DNA of 64,000 nucleotides from JAAZMI01 sp050948785 (lineage in GTDB: Bacteria > Bacillota > Dethiobacteria > DTU022 > UBA8154). Below are positions 16,320 to 25,072 of this stretch, piece after piece. The stretch lies in assembly GCA_050948785.1 (NCBI GenBank), contig JBMNEM010000002.1, positions 62,001 through 126,000 on the forward strand. Direction: 5' to 3'. The position numbers were made by a program, and so were the translations under genes. Position 1 is the stretch's first letter. Each line of letters begins with the position of its first letter. The notes under the pieces were generated by a model. It saw only the letters and a program-made list of their open reading frames with translations, was not told the origin of the DNA and searched no databases.

Positions 16320-17372
16320 TTATTCGCATCTATCACGCCTGCCTCCTGCCACCATCGCTTCCCTCTCCTCCATTTCCCGCATTTTTATATAAAGAGCAAG
16401 ATCGGCTATCCGGCTGGAATAACTCCACTCATTATCATACCAGGATACTACCCGGGCCATGTTCCCGCCAACAACCATGGTGCTCAGGCCATCCACAACA
16501 CTAGAATAGGGACTGCGCCGGTAATCAACAGAAACCAGCGGTTCCTCACTATAAGAAAGGATCCCCGGCATCTCCTCTGCCGCCCGCTGCAATGCAGCAT
16601 TGACCTCCTCGACAGTAACTTTTCTCCTTTCCAACAAGGCCACAACATCCAGCAGAGAGACAACCGGCACAGGAACACGCACAGCAAAGCCGTCAATACG
16701 CCCTTGAAGATCCGGAATAACTTCACCTACTGTCCGCGCCGCACCGGTAGAAGTAGGAATCAGCGAGAGAAAAGCAGCCCGTGACCGCCTCAAATCCCCG
16801 TGGGGATAATCCAGCAGGCGCTGATCATTGGTATAGGCATGGGTCGTATTAATCAGCGCTTTTTCCACCCCAAAATTACGCTGTAAAACCTGAGCAATGG
16901 GCGCCAGAGCATTGGTTGTACAGGAGGCGTTAGAAAGAATGCGGTGTTTGCCCGGCTGAAATTGCTCCTCGTTAACGCCCATGACCACCGTTAAATCCGG
17001 ATCTTTCATGGGCGCGGTAACGATCACCCGTGAAGCTCCCGCTTTTAAATGGCGACTGGCACCTTCTTTATCACGAAAAACTCCTGTGGATTCGATCACA
17101 ACCTCCACACCCAGATCGCCCCAGGGAACCTTCTCCGGTTCCTTTTCCCAAAAAGTGCGTATCTCGTTTCCATTCACAAATATGGAACTGTTGCTGGCCC
17201 GCACTTCAAAAGGCAGCTTGTCATAAAGTGAATCGTAGCGGAGCAGGTGGGCCAGTGTTTTACTGTCTGTGAGATCGTTTATCGCGACTACTTGTGCTCC
17301 TTTTTCTAAAAGAGCACGGTAGGTAACCCGGCCAATGCGCCCAAAACCGTTAATTCCAATTCTTAAAACCAT
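16320..17372 (-). CDS. gap: Glyceraldehyde-3-phosphate dehydrogenase
   Basis: 350 residues. The N-terminal Rossmann fold has INGFGRIGR and the NAD-preferring NDLTD turn. The catalytic centre SNASCTTN (Cys about 153) and the conserved HAYTNDQ and WYDNEWSYSSR motifs are intact. A charged C-terminal tail of about 20 residues exceeds the usual length. The start MVLRIGING is set by homology; GGAGG lies 11 bases upstream. Oriented with the isomerase gene but 160 bp apart. Confidence 0.96.
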   Translation of the reverse strand: MVLRIGINGFGRIGRVTYRALLEKGAQVVAINDLTDSKTLAHLLRYDSLYDKLPFEVRASNSSIFVNGNEIRTFWEKEPEKVPWGDLGVEVVIESTGVFRDKEGASRHLKAGASRVIVTAPMKDPDLTVVMGVNEEQFQPGKHRILSNASCTTNALAPIAQVLQRNFGVEKALINTTHAYTNDQRLLDYPHGDLRRSRAAFLSLIPTSTGAARTVGEVIPDLQGRIDGFAVRVPVPVVSLLDVVALLERRKVTVEEVNAALQRAAEEMPGILSYSEEPLVSVDYRRSPYSSVVDGLSTMVVGGNMARVVSWYDNEWSYSSRIADLALYIKMREMEEREAMVAGGRRDRCE

Positions 17373-17428
17373 TTGATCAATACCCTCCTTTTCCTCCATA
17401 ACTTACCCTGCTTTTTAAGCAGAGATTC

Positions 17429-17457
17429 TTGACATCTTTTGGCTCGTATAGGAGAAT
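17429..17457 (+). promoter_or_regulatory. Probable sigma-A promoter of dapB
   Basis: TTGACA (17429-17434), a 17-base spacer and GAGAAT (17452-17457), ending about 25 bp before the dapB start. The -35 is perfect; the -10 matches four of six. Confidence 0.55.
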
Positions 17458-17481
17458 ATAGTGAAAAAGGAGGTTTTTATT

Positions 17482-18282
17482 TTGGGAAAAATGCGTGTAG
17501 CCGTTAGCGGAGCCTGCGGCCGTATGGGGCAGCAAGTATGCCAAACCATTCTGCAGGAAGAAGATCTGGAACTGGTCGGGGCTTTTGATCTACAGGATCA
17601 GGGCAAAGATCTCGGCATAATCTTGGAAAACCGGCCTCTGGGGATCACGATTGAAGAGCTGACTCCAGAAAACTTAAAAAAATATCAACCAGCTGTAATG
17701 GTAGATTTCACTACACCCATGGTGGTCATGCATAATATTAAAATTGCCCTGCAGTGCGGGGTTCGTCCCGTAGTGGGAACCACCGGGATTACCCAGGTTG
17801 ACCTGGCGCGCATCAGCCAGCAGGTGGAAGAATTTGGCCTCAGCGCCATGATTGCCCCTAATTTTGCCCTGGGAGCCGTACTAATGATGAAATTTGCCGC
17901 TACAGCCGCGCGCTATTTCCCCCAGGCTGAAATTATCGAACTGCACCATGATAAAAAAATAGACGCTCCTTCAGGAACGGCCCTCAAAACAGCAGAGATG
18001 ATCGCCCTGGAACGGCAGGCAGAACCTGCCCCCAAAGAGGAACTCCTCAAACTTCCGGGAGCCCGGGGCGCGCTGCAGGAAAAAGTCCATATACACAGCG
18101 TCCGGCTCAACGGCCTCATAGCCCATCAGGAAGTGATTTTTGGCGGGCCGGGGCAAACCCTGCTCATTCGCCATGATTCTTACGACCGGAGTTCGTTTAT
18201 GCCCGGAGTAATCCTGGCGGTAAAAAATATCGTCAAATTACAGGGGTTGGTCTATGGCCTGGAAAATCTCCTGGATCTTTAA
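17482..18282 (+). CDS. dapB: 4-hydroxy-tetrahydrodipicolinate reductase
   Basis: 266 residues. Reduces the dihydrodipicolinate-type intermediate in the diaminopimelate/lysine pathway, which also feeds dipicolinate for spores. It has the dinucleotide fold VSGACGRMGQQV, GTTGI, APNFALGAVLMMK, the catalytic ELHHDKKIDAPSGTA motif and HSVRLNG. TTG at 17482 is preferred because AAGGAGG lies 8 bases before it; ATG at 17491 is the alternative. A DpaB-like gene follows. Confidence 0.95.
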   Translation: MGKMRVAVSGACGRMGQQVCQTILQEEDLELVGAFDLQDQGKDLGIILENRPLGITIEELTPENLKKYQPAVMVDFTTPMVVMHNIKIALQCGVRPVVGTTGITQVDLARISQQVEEFGLSAMIAPNFALGAVLMMKFAATAARYFPQAEIIELHHDKKIDAPSGTALKTAEMIALERQAEPAPKEELLKLPGARGALQEKVHIHSVRLNGLIAHQEVIFGGPGQTLLIRHDSYDRSSFMPGVILAVKNIVKLQGLVYGLENLLDL

Positions 18283-18385
18283 ACTACAGCCGGATTACCA
18301 ACGTTATTGAATGGCAGATGAACACCATCCAGAGGTGAAAAGCATATATATATAAAGTAATCGCCACTGGAGGTGTGCTAAAAAT

Positions 18386-18988
18386 ATGCTGTTACAGGGG
18401 AAAAAGATCGGTTTTGTACTTACAATTACCCAACTTGGTAACACCGTAATCCTGCAGGAAATAGAAAAAATCATGTTTGCCGGAGCGGAGCTTTTCATTA
18501 TTCTTTTAGATCCAAAGGCAAAAGAAGAAGCGATCCTGGATCGATTTCAGGGCATCTTTCGCTATTTCAGCCCGGAAATGCGACAGAAAATAACGTTAAA
18601 CAGGGCTGCTCCCCAGATAGGACCGGATCATACTTTCTACTATGAAGATTATCCCTTTCTGGATCTGCTGATCATTGTTCCTGATTCGGAAATTTTGCTA
18701 AATTTTCTGGAACAAATTACCGATGAAAACCGCTTTAATTTACCCCTGGTCCTGGTCACATCCCTGGGGAATAAACCAGTACTGCCCTGGGGTCGGATTT
18801 CTTCCCTCATGAAGAAAAAAGGAATTTTTTTTGTTCCCTTTGGGCCCATAGAACTAAAACAGGGAAAAAAAAGGGGAAACGCACTTATTTATAGCCGCAT
18901 GGATCTTCTGACGGAAACCTGTGCTGCTGCCCTGAAAGGACATCAGCTGGAACCTTCCGCCTGGGAGGATCTTTCTTTTCCCCATTGA
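18386..18988 (+). CDS. DpaB/SpoVFB-like flavoprotein (dipicolinate synthase subunit B-like)
   Basis: 200 residues. It starts QGKKIGFVLTITQLGNT and ends with a block resembling subunit B of dipicolinate synthase (FVPFGPIELKQGKKRGN, SRMDLLTETCAAALKGHQL). Subunit B is a flavoprotein-fold partner of SpoVFA in making spore dipicolinic acid. The core loop regions are divergent, notably around the flavin-binding GSH segment, so activity is uncertain. ATG start with GGAGGTG upstream. It follows dapB by 103 bp, a pathway-consistent position, but no subunit A is nearby. Confidence 0.6.
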   Translation: MLLQGKKIGFVLTITQLGNTVILQEIEKIMFAGAELFIILLDPKAKEEAILDRFQGIFRYFSPEMRQKITLNRAAPQIGPDHTFYYEDYPFLDLLIIVPDSEILLNFLEQITDENRFNLPLVLVTSLGNKPVLPWGRISSLMKKKGIFFVPFGPIELKQGKKRGNALIYSRMDLLTETCAAALKGHQLEPSAWEDLSFPH

Positions 18989-19163
18989 AAAATTACCGGC
19001 TCTGCCAACTTTTTTTCCCAAGATCTTTCAACGCCGTGGCGCCAACCAATAAGGAAATGATTTTTCCGCAAAAAAAACGCTTTATTTCCCGGGAAAAGGG
19101 GCATGCTAGGATAAATTGTCAGTTTGTATTCCGATCATGTCTAAGGGTTGGTGCAGCTATTTA

Positions 19164-19610
19164 ATGGAACTGAATTTGTTTGCTCTTTTACTGGCCGCGC
19201 TGGCCGGTGCAACCATGGCCGTCCAGGGTACGCTCAATTCCGCCCTGGGCAAAGTTGTGGGCTTGTTGGAAGCAACTCTTATCGTCATGTTGATCGGTGC
19301 TCTTACAACCCTGCTGTTTTTATACCCTCTGGGACTGGGAAAAGGAAACATGCTTAAGCTTGGGGAGACGCCCTGGTATACTTTGGGGGGAGGAGTGCTC
19401 ATTGTCCTCATCACCTACGGGGTAGCCGCCAGTATTCCCCGGGTCGGTGTAGCCAATGCCACTACAGCTATTGTCGCCGCCCAGGTAGCCACCGCCTTGT
19501 TGATTGATCATTTCGGCTTCTTCGGCATGGAGGCGATCTCTTTCTCCTGGTGGAAAGCAATCGGCCTGGTGTTTTTGGCTGCAGGAACTTACATCATGCT
19601 CATGCAATAA
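19164..19610 (+). CDS. DMT superfamily transporter, YdcZ/DUF606 family
   Basis: A 148-residue membrane protein with about five hydrophobic helices. The repeat-like start LLAALAGATMAVQGTLNSAL and the end GLVFLAAGTYIMLM fit the small DUF606 family, inner-membrane proteins of unknown substrate related to drug/metabolite exporters. The ATG at 19164 gives the family length; its ribosome site is weak, and an upstream in-frame start at 19116 is possible. Confidence 0.8.
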   Translation: MELNLFALLLAALAGATMAVQGTLNSALGKVVGLLEATLIVMLIGALTTLLFLYPLGLGKGNMLKLGETPWYTLGGGVLIVLITYGVAASIPRVGVANATTAIVAAQVATALLIDHFGFFGMEAISFSWWKAIGLVFLAAGTYIMLMQ

Positions 19611-19747
19611 ATTTAATCTGAAAAACGGGACAGCTATCACTCCTTATTATTGGGGGACAGCAAACAGTCTTTTTAAAAAAAAAGAGCATATTATATAATT
19701 TTTCGTCATGTTTCATTATAATTCGACACATAGATTAGGAGGTGTAC

Positions 19748-19825
19748 ATGGGATTTATTTCCGAAATCAATCATGAAGGTATCCGAAGCAAGCCCTGGCA
19801 GCCTGGATCAGTCTCTACAAAATAG
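19748..19825 (+). CDS. Possible 25-residue peptide upstream of the YbjQ-like gene
   Basis: A short open frame beginning MGFISEINHEG and ending PGSVSTK. It has a better ribosome site (AGGAGGTG, 5 bases spacing) than most genes here, and a TATAAT lies just upstream. It ends 36 bp before the YbjQ-like gene, so it may be a leader peptide. No similarity is recognised; it could be chance. Confidence 0.35.
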   Translation: MGFISEINHEGIRSKPWQPGSVSTK

Positions 19826-19861
19826 AATATCATGGAGAAATCAAAAGGAGGAAAAGTAGCA

Positions 19862-20182
19862 ATGATCCTGGTAAACACAGAAGAGATACCGGGTAAAGAA
19901 ATTGTAGAAACGCTGGGCATGGTAAAGGGAAGTACAATCCGGGCCAAACACCTGGGAAATGATATTTTAGCTTTTTTGCGCCACCTGGTGGGAGGCGAAC
20001 TGAAAGAATACACGCAAATGATGAACGAAGCCCGGGAGATTGCGCTCCAGATGATGAAAAAGGAAGCAGAAGAGCTGGGAGCGGACGCCATTATCAATAT
20101 CAGATTTACCACCTCTTCAATAATGCAGGGGGCCTCGGAAATGCTGGTTTATGGCACCGCCGTAAAAATAAAAAAGGACTAA
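19862..20182 (+). CDS. YbjQ/UPF0145 family protein
   Basis: 106 residues of the YbjQ family (small pentameric proteins once called heavy-metal-binding; function unknown). Family features: a VNTEEIPGKEIVETLG start, the ELKEYTQMMNEAREIAL helix, and GADAIINIRF followed by a small-residue C-terminal strand, YGTAVKI. ATG start with AAAGGAGG upstream, chosen over an earlier in-frame ATG that precedes the ribosome site. Confidence 0.85.
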   Translation: MILVNTEEIPGKEIVETLGMVKGSTIRAKHLGNDILAFLRHLVGGELKEYTQMMNEAREIALQMMKKEAEELGADAIINIRFTTSSIMQGASEMLVYGTAVKIKKD

Positions 20183-20213
20183 AAAAGGGTGGCAATTATG
20201 TCCATTAACTTAT

Positions 20214-20384
20214 TCAATCTTTTTTTCTGTGCTTGTAAAAACGTTCGAAAGCAAGGGCGGCTAATGCAATCATTGCGATACTGTAATAAACTAACTTAAA
20301 GGTATAAAGGGAGTCCAAGCTACTTATCATCGCCGCCCCCAATACAAGTGTTATAACAATTAAACTAAAAATTTTATCATTCAT
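20214..20384 (-). CDS. Small membrane protein of unknown function
   Basis: 56 residues with two hydrophobic segments, about residues 5-22 and 28-46, and a basic C-terminus (ERFYKHRKKD). The start MNDKIFSLIVI is inferred; the ribosome site is weak. It follows the bifunctional nuclease gene by 40 bp on the same strand. No family recognised. Confidence 0.5.
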   Translation of the reverse strand: MNDKIFSLIVITLVLGAAMISSLDSLYTFKLVYYSIAMIALAALAFERFYKHRKKD

Positions 20385-20424
20385 ATTTTTCTCAGGTGAT
20401 CCGGGGTTGGCCTGCCCTGATTGA

Positions 20425-20880
20425 TCAATGCAGGACATTCTCATCATCCTCACCAAAGATATCTTCTAAACTCTCCTTCAGGACCTCTCCGAAAGGCAGG
20501 GAATGCGCGGCCACTTTTTCCGTAATGAAAAGCGGCGTCCCACTGGTCAAAGCCAGGGCCACACCATCGCTGGGCCGGGAATCTACAACAATCTCCTTGT
20601 TATCCTTTTCCAAGAAAATTTGCGCATAATAAGTGCCTTCACGAATATCGTTAACGACAATTTTCCGGATAGTCACATCCAGCTTCTGGCAGAGAGAAAC
20701 AATGAGATCATGGGTTAGCGGCCGAGGCAGTATATAGCCGTCAAGCTTGAGAGAGATCACCTGAGCTTCACCGAGACCGATACCAATCGGTAAAATCATT
20801 GTTTCATCCTGGTCCATTAAAAGGAGAAGGGGATTTTGCTGCTGGTCCAATCCTACACCTTTAACTTTTACAGCAATCAT
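20425..20880 (-). CDS. Bifunctional nuclease domain protein (DUF151)
   Basis: 151 residues. The family core is visible: VKVKGVGLDQQQNPLLLL, ILPIGIGLGEAQVI, THDLIVSL, then IREGTYYAQIFLE and the DSRPSDGVALAL motif. DUF151 proteins are described as DNases/RNases, and plant members affect defence. A short acidic C-terminal extension follows. The start MIAVKVKGVG is set by family alignment. AGGAGGTG lies far upstream, with a 6-bp hairpin between, similar to the isomerase gene at 16157. Confidence 0.88.
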   Translation of the reverse strand: MIAVKVKGVGLDQQQNPLLLLMDQDETMILPIGIGLGEAQVISLKLDGYILPRPLTHDLIVSLCQKLDVTIRKIVVNDIREGTYYAQIFLEKDNKEIVVDSRPSDGVALALTSGTPLFITEKVAAHSLPFGEVLKESLEDIFGEDDENVLH

Positions 20881-21014
20881 TATTCTTTTGCCCGGTTTAA
20901 AAGATATCCGGGCCGGCACCTCCTTTCCTCCCAGGAACCATTTTTAATTCTACCCCGGGAAGAATTGCTTTAATCATATCAGATGCACAGGCTTGGGACA
21001 ATATTACCAACCAA

Positions 21015-22142
21015 TTATTTTAAATTTTCTCCCCTTTGTTGGTTTGCCAGGGAAAGAAGTCTTGCCACTGTCCCATCCACCTTTTCACCCTGTTCTTTAA
21101 TCTTTAATTGTAAGTTTTCCCTGTATTCTTCCCCTCGGGAAAGAACATCTTTAAGATTCGCCAACAATTTTTGAAAGGTCAAATCCTCTAGTGAAAAAGT
21201 GGGCTTTTCACCTATATTCTCCAAGAAGGCGTTCACCTTCGGATCATAAGGGAGAGCGATAAAAGGCACTCCACAGATAGCGGCAAAAATAAGGGCATGC
21301 AACCGCATCCCGATCAACAGATCGAGCCCACCCATGAGCTTTAAAATGTTCTCCGGGGAAAGGTTCCCCTCAAAAACCACCCCACGGGAAAGATCACGGG
21401 AGGCCAAAACCCTGGCCAGAGGCAAATCTTTTTTCCAGTGAAAGGGCAGATAAATCAACTTTGCCCCAAATTCTTTGCGTAAATAATGGCAACCATTGGC
21501 GATAACCGCGAGTATTTTTTCATCAAAAACCTTTTCCCCCGGATAGGGCCGGAGAGCAATACCTACCAGCAGCTCACCCGGCGACTTTTTTAAGCCGCCG
21601 GCTTCCCAGAAAGAGGCAATATCTTTTCCGGAAGCCGGTTTCAAGGAAAAAACAGGATCAGCAGTGATCTCGATCGCTTTCATCACCCCGAGCTCATTTA
21701 AAAAATGGGCCGAAGCGGCATCCCTCACGCTGATGAAATCAACCCTGGAGAGCACCTTTTTCACCCAGAGCCGGCTCCAGCGGGAACGCAGCGGCCCCAC
21801 CCCCTGAGCAAAAATTGCAACCCTGGTACCCATAAACATAGCTAACTCCATCATACCCAGATAGTAGGGTATAGAGCGGGGACCGGTTACGTCCTGCAGC
21901 AATCCCCCGCCACCGCTGATCAGCAGATCGGCGCGGCGCAGGGTGCTGATTATAGAGGACAGACAAACACGGGAAACTGCTTCCACATGGTAAGCTTTGC
22001 GGGTATGATCCGGATCGGCAGAAAAAACAACCAGCTCAACATCCGGCTGGCAGCGGCGTAAAGCAGTGATCAACGCCTCCAAAATAGCTTCGTCACCGGC
22101 ATTGTGAAAACCATAGTAACCCGAAAGGGCAATTACGGTCAA
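21015..22142 (-). CDS. csaB: Polysaccharide pyruvyl transferase CsaB
   Basis: 375 residues. CsaB adds ketal-linked pyruvate to the secondary cell-wall polymer so that S-layer (SLH) proteins can bind. Seen are SGYYGFHNAGDEAILEA at the N-terminus, LISGGGGLLQD, VAIFAQGVGP and the C-terminal LIGMRLHALIFAA motif, all family hallmarks. The start is TTG with AGGAAGGGG upstream. The next gene upstream encodes a membrane-anchored protein; the pair suggests cell-envelope work. Confidence 0.93.
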   Translation of the reverse strand: MTVIALSGYYGFHNAGDEAILEALITALRRCQPDVELVVFSADPDHTRKAYHVEAVSRVCLSSIISTLRRADLLISGGGGLLQDVTGPRSIPYYLGMMELAMFMGTRVAIFAQGVGPLRSRWSRLWVKKVLSRVDFISVRDAASAHFLNELGVMKAIEITADPVFSLKPASGKDIASFWEAGGLKKSPGELLVGIALRPYPGEKVFDEKILAVIANGCHYLRKEFGAKLIYLPFHWKKDLPLARVLASRDLSRGVVFEGNLSPENILKLMGGLDLLIGMRLHALIFAAICGVPFIALPYDPKVNAFLENIGEKPTFSLEDLTFQKLLANLKDVLSRGEEYRENLQLKIKEQGEKVDGTVARLLSLANQQRGENLK

Positions 22143-22190
22143 TGGAGCATCCCCTTCCTGCTATCCCCGATTTTTTGCCTATTCTGCCCC

Positions 22191-22775
22191 TCATTCCACT
22201 TTGTATCCACCGCGTACCAAAAGAATAGCCTGCGATTCCAGGACAACACCCCGTCCATCATCACGGGAAGAAAGAAGCAGATGATCCGCTTTGACCGGAG
22301 CACCAGTGGAAAGATTGCACCCCGCAGTAAGATCAGAAAGCCCGCCTCCAGGACCCGCCAAAACCTTGGCCCGCCCGCTGCGCAGGATCATCTCTGTCCC
22401 GGAACCGGTGAACAATTTTTCCCCGGAATTAACCGTCACAATCTCAAAAACCGCAGCCGGAACAGCAGGCTCAACGGGCTCTTCGGGAAGGGGCCGTTCA
22501 ACTCCACCCGCTTCCAACTTTTGCAGGCGTTCCTCCAGAAGCTGCCGTTTATTTTGTTCCTCTTTCAAGGCCTGGGAAAAATAAGCCTCGACCCAACTTT
22601 CCGTGACCAAAGGATCACTTTCCGAACCGGGAGCAGTTGAGCCGGCATTAGCAGCTTGTCCCCATAAAAAAACAGCCAAAAGAAAACCAAAAGTCAAAGT
22701 GCCAATCCACCACCATTTACCTGTCCATTTCCGGGAACCCGGAATTTTTTCCTCTGCCGGATCTGGCTTGTACAT
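22191..22775 (-). CDS. Membrane-anchored protein of unknown function upstream of csaB
   Basis: 194 residues. One transmembrane helix at about 23-43, then a short coiled coil (about 66-92), a Glu/Pro-rich hinge and a compact glycine-rich domain (about 112-194) with VNSGEKLFTGSGTEMILR and DDGRGVVLES. I do not know a function; similar proteins occur beside csaB in Clostridia, so an envelope role is inferred. ATG start with AAAGGAGG upstream. Its first 82 bp overlap the end of the radical SAM gene in another frame. Confidence 0.65.
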   Translation of the reverse strand: MYKPDPAEEKIPGSRKWTGKWWWIGTLTFGFLLAVFLWGQAANAGSTAPGSESDPLVTESWVEAYFSQALKEEQNKRQLLEERLQKLEAGGVERPLPEEPVEPAVPAAVFEIVTVNSGEKLFTGSGTEMILRSGRAKVLAGPGGGLSDLTAGCNLSTGAPVKADHLLLSSRDDGRGVVLESQAILLVRGGYKVE

Positions 22776-23935
22776 TGTGCAAGGCCTCCTTTATTTATTT
22801 CCGCCTTATTCAGACGTACCTGCGGCGGCACTGCTTCTAAAAATTCCTCCTCGTCCCGGCCCTCTTCCACCAGGCGTTTCCGGATCGCTTCTACCTGGGA
22901 ATAGCGCTGCATATCGCCCATATCCCTTAAATAGCGGTAAAGCCCAAGCCTGCGCCCAATACGGAAATTGGCCCTTTTTTCCCCGGGCATACCCAGGTAC
23001 CTGTCGATCACTCCCAGCAGGGTTTCCCGGTCGCGGGAAAGATCGCCTTCGATCTCTTCCAGGAGATTGAGAATATGGTCACTGACAACGTAACTGCCGG
23101 CCCGGAGATTCTCCAGCAGAAGCCTTTCTTCATGAACAACACCGTCGTCATCCAAAAGCTGGAACTCCTGCGTGCGGATCTTTTCCTGCAGGGGGGTTCC
23201 GCCCCGCACCGTCAGGGTGCGTATGCGAATAAAATGTGGATCAATGGCGCTGAGGACTTTGGCGGTGTCCAGAGCATGTTCCCGCCACATTTTGTGCCCA
23301 CCCAGCCCCAGGAGCACATATTCGCTGAGGCTTAAGCCGGCCTCCTTGACCTTTAAACCGGCCTCAATATGCTCTGCAGCAGTTACTCCTTTACGCATGT
23401 ACTCCAAAAGAGGATCGTGCCCTGATTCCAACCCGATATGAATCCTGTTCAACCCTGCCTCCCGAACCATTTGCAGTTCGGAAACACTGCGTCTGGTGAC
23501 AGTTTTAGCCCGGGAATATGTAGTGATCCGCTCCACCGTGGGAAATTGCTCCCTGATCAAGGAAAGCACCTCGGCCAGCTGTTCCGCCGGCATAACCAGG
23601 TTGTCGCCATCCTGCAGAAAAACGTTTTTCCCTCCACGGAAAAGCCAGAAAGCAACTTGCAGCAGCTCGGGTTCCCGGTGGTAAACAACCTCCAGCGTCC
23701 TCCTGGTTATATTTAGCCCCTCACCCAGTTTTAAAGCATATGATTTTACTTTCGTGAGCGCCTCCTGGATTGCGCCGATATCCTTTTTTATTTCTTCAAC
23801 CGTCCGGCGAGAAAACTTTTTTCTTTTATAGGAGGGACAAAACAAGCATTTATTCCAGGGGCAGTTGCGCGTAACCCTGATAAAAAGGCTTTCCGCCTCG
23901 CTAGGAGGACGAATCGGTCCCTGTTCAAAAGACAT
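22694..23935 (-). CDS. Radical SAM protein, COG1032-like
   Basis: 413 residues. The iron-sulfur cluster motif is CPWNKCLFC (C-x4-C-x2-C, about residues 24-32), the variant used by one group of B12-independent radical SAM enzymes. It is followed by TIM-barrel motifs: VFLQDGDNLVMP, ERITTYSRAKTV and GLNRIHIGLESGHDPLLEYM. Substrate unknown. The last 30 residues after VRLNKAEI are basic and overlap the downstream gene, so the true end may have been extended by a lost stop. ATG at 23935 with AAGGTGGTGA upstream. Confidence 0.85.
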   Translation of the reverse strand: MSFEQGPIRPPSEAESLFIRVTRNCPWNKCLFCPSYKRKKFSRRTVEEIKKDIGAIQEALTKVKSYALKLGEGLNITRRTLEVVYHREPELLQVAFWLFRGGKNVFLQDGDNLVMPAEQLAEVLSLIREQFPTVERITTYSRAKTVTRRSVSELQMVREAGLNRIHIGLESGHDPLLEYMRKGVTAAEHIEAGLKVKEAGLSLSEYVLLGLGGHKMWREHALDTAKVLSAIDPHFIRIRTLTVRGGTPLQEKIRTQEFQLLDDDGVVHEERLLLENLRAGSYVVSDHILNLLEEIEGDLSRDRETLLGVIDRYLGMPGEKRANFRIGRRLGLYRYLRDMGDMQRYSQVEAIRKRLVEEGRDEEEFLEAVPPQVRLNKAEINKGGLAQCTSQIRQRKKFRVPGNGQVNGGGLAL

Positions 23936-24207
23936 CAATCAACTCACCACCTTGAAGTTGCAAAGTTGCAGTTTCAGTAAAATCTGCCGCCCTTTATATA
24001 TATATTATGTATTGTGTACCCATTAAAATCCCCCTGGCTTGCCTTTAGGAGGAAGGGTCAGTATAATGAGCTTGACGAGTATTCTATCCAAAGCAACTGC
24101 ATAAACTATATATCAAAATTATGTTTCAAACTATACATTAAAAGTTATACACCAAAAGTCACATATCCAGGCGTTGCTAAGATGAAATTATTGTGAGGTG
24201 ATCTGCC

Positions 24208-24855
24208 CTGGAAGAACAAATCTACGCCCAACAGCGCGCGCGTATGGTCAAACAACAACTGATACCCCGTGGAATTAAGGACGAGAGGGTTTTGGACGTT
24301 TTCAGCAAATTACCGCGCCACCTCTTTGTCAGCCCGGACCAGAGACACCTGGCCTACGGGGATCACCCCTTATCCCTGGGCCTGGAGCAAACCATATCCC
24401 AGCCCTATATCGTCGCCCTGATGACAGAATCTCTAAAGCTGCGCGGCCATGAAATAGTTCTGGAAATAGGAACGGGTTCCGGTTACCAGACCGCCATCCT
24501 GGCCGAACTGGCCGCACGTGTCTATACCATGGAACGGCTTTCCACCCTTACGGAAAAAGCAAAAGAAACGCTGCAAAAAATGGATTATCAAAACATCTGT
24601 TTCCGAACAGGCGACGGCGCTCAGGGATGGCCGGAGGAGGCTCCTTTTGATTGTATTCTGGTTGCCGCAGCTCCGGAAAACATTCCCCCAACCCTCCTAA
24701 AACAGCTAACCGCAGCGGGAGGACGTATGGTTATACCCCTCGGAAACACTATGCTCCAGGAACTTACGCTCATCGTCAAGGACGAAGAAAATACAACCCG
24801 GCACACCCTCTGTGGCTGCCGCTTTGTACCCCTGATTGAAGGCAGCCCACCATAA
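24208..24855 (+). CDS. pcm: Protein-L-isoaspartate O-methyltransferase
   Basis: 215 residues. Repairs isoaspartyl damage by methylating the free carboxyl with S-adenosylmethionine. Seen are RHLFVSPDQRHLAYGDHPLS, the SAM loop LEIGTGSGYQTAILAEL and a later DCILVAAAPENIP. The first ATG (24244) has no ribosome site. A CTG at 24208, 7 bases after GAGGTG, gives the extra N-terminal helix (EEQIYAQQRARMVKQQL) that family members normally have, so a CTG start is proposed. Confidence 0.88.
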   Translation: MEEQIYAQQRARMVKQQLIPRGIKDERVLDVFSKLPRHLFVSPDQRHLAYGDHPLSLGLEQTISQPYIVALMTESLKLRGHEIVLEIGTGSGYQTAILAELAARVYTMERLSTLTEKAKETLQKMDYQNICFRTGDGAQGWPEEAPFDCILVAAAPENIPPTLLKQLTAAGGRMVIPLGNTMLQELTLIVKDEENTTRHTLCGCRFVPLIEGSPP

Positions 24856-24922
24856 GCCGTGGCTGAGCCCTGAAGCTTTCCGCGAGAACACTATTTAATT
24901 AACCTCCACTGTCAGCACTACC
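24844..24922. repeat. Direct repeat of about 75 bp, copy 1 (overlaps pcm stop)
   Basis: Begins CCACCATAAGCCGTGG at the pcm stop codon and contains GCCCTGAAGCTTTCCGC and AACACTATTTAA. It matches 25073-25149 with a few differences, same orientation, 229 bp away. Confidence 0.75.
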
Positions 24923-25072
24923 CCGCCATTCCCCACCAAGGGGTAAGTCCTGACAGTGGAGTGTATTGTTCGAGCGGCAAAAAGCTGCGGGCAAAGCGTA
25001 GGCTGGAGGTGGTTCAGCCGGCATGGACGCCGGCTGCCGGCAGGCGAACAGGACGTGAGCTCTGCCGGGAAG

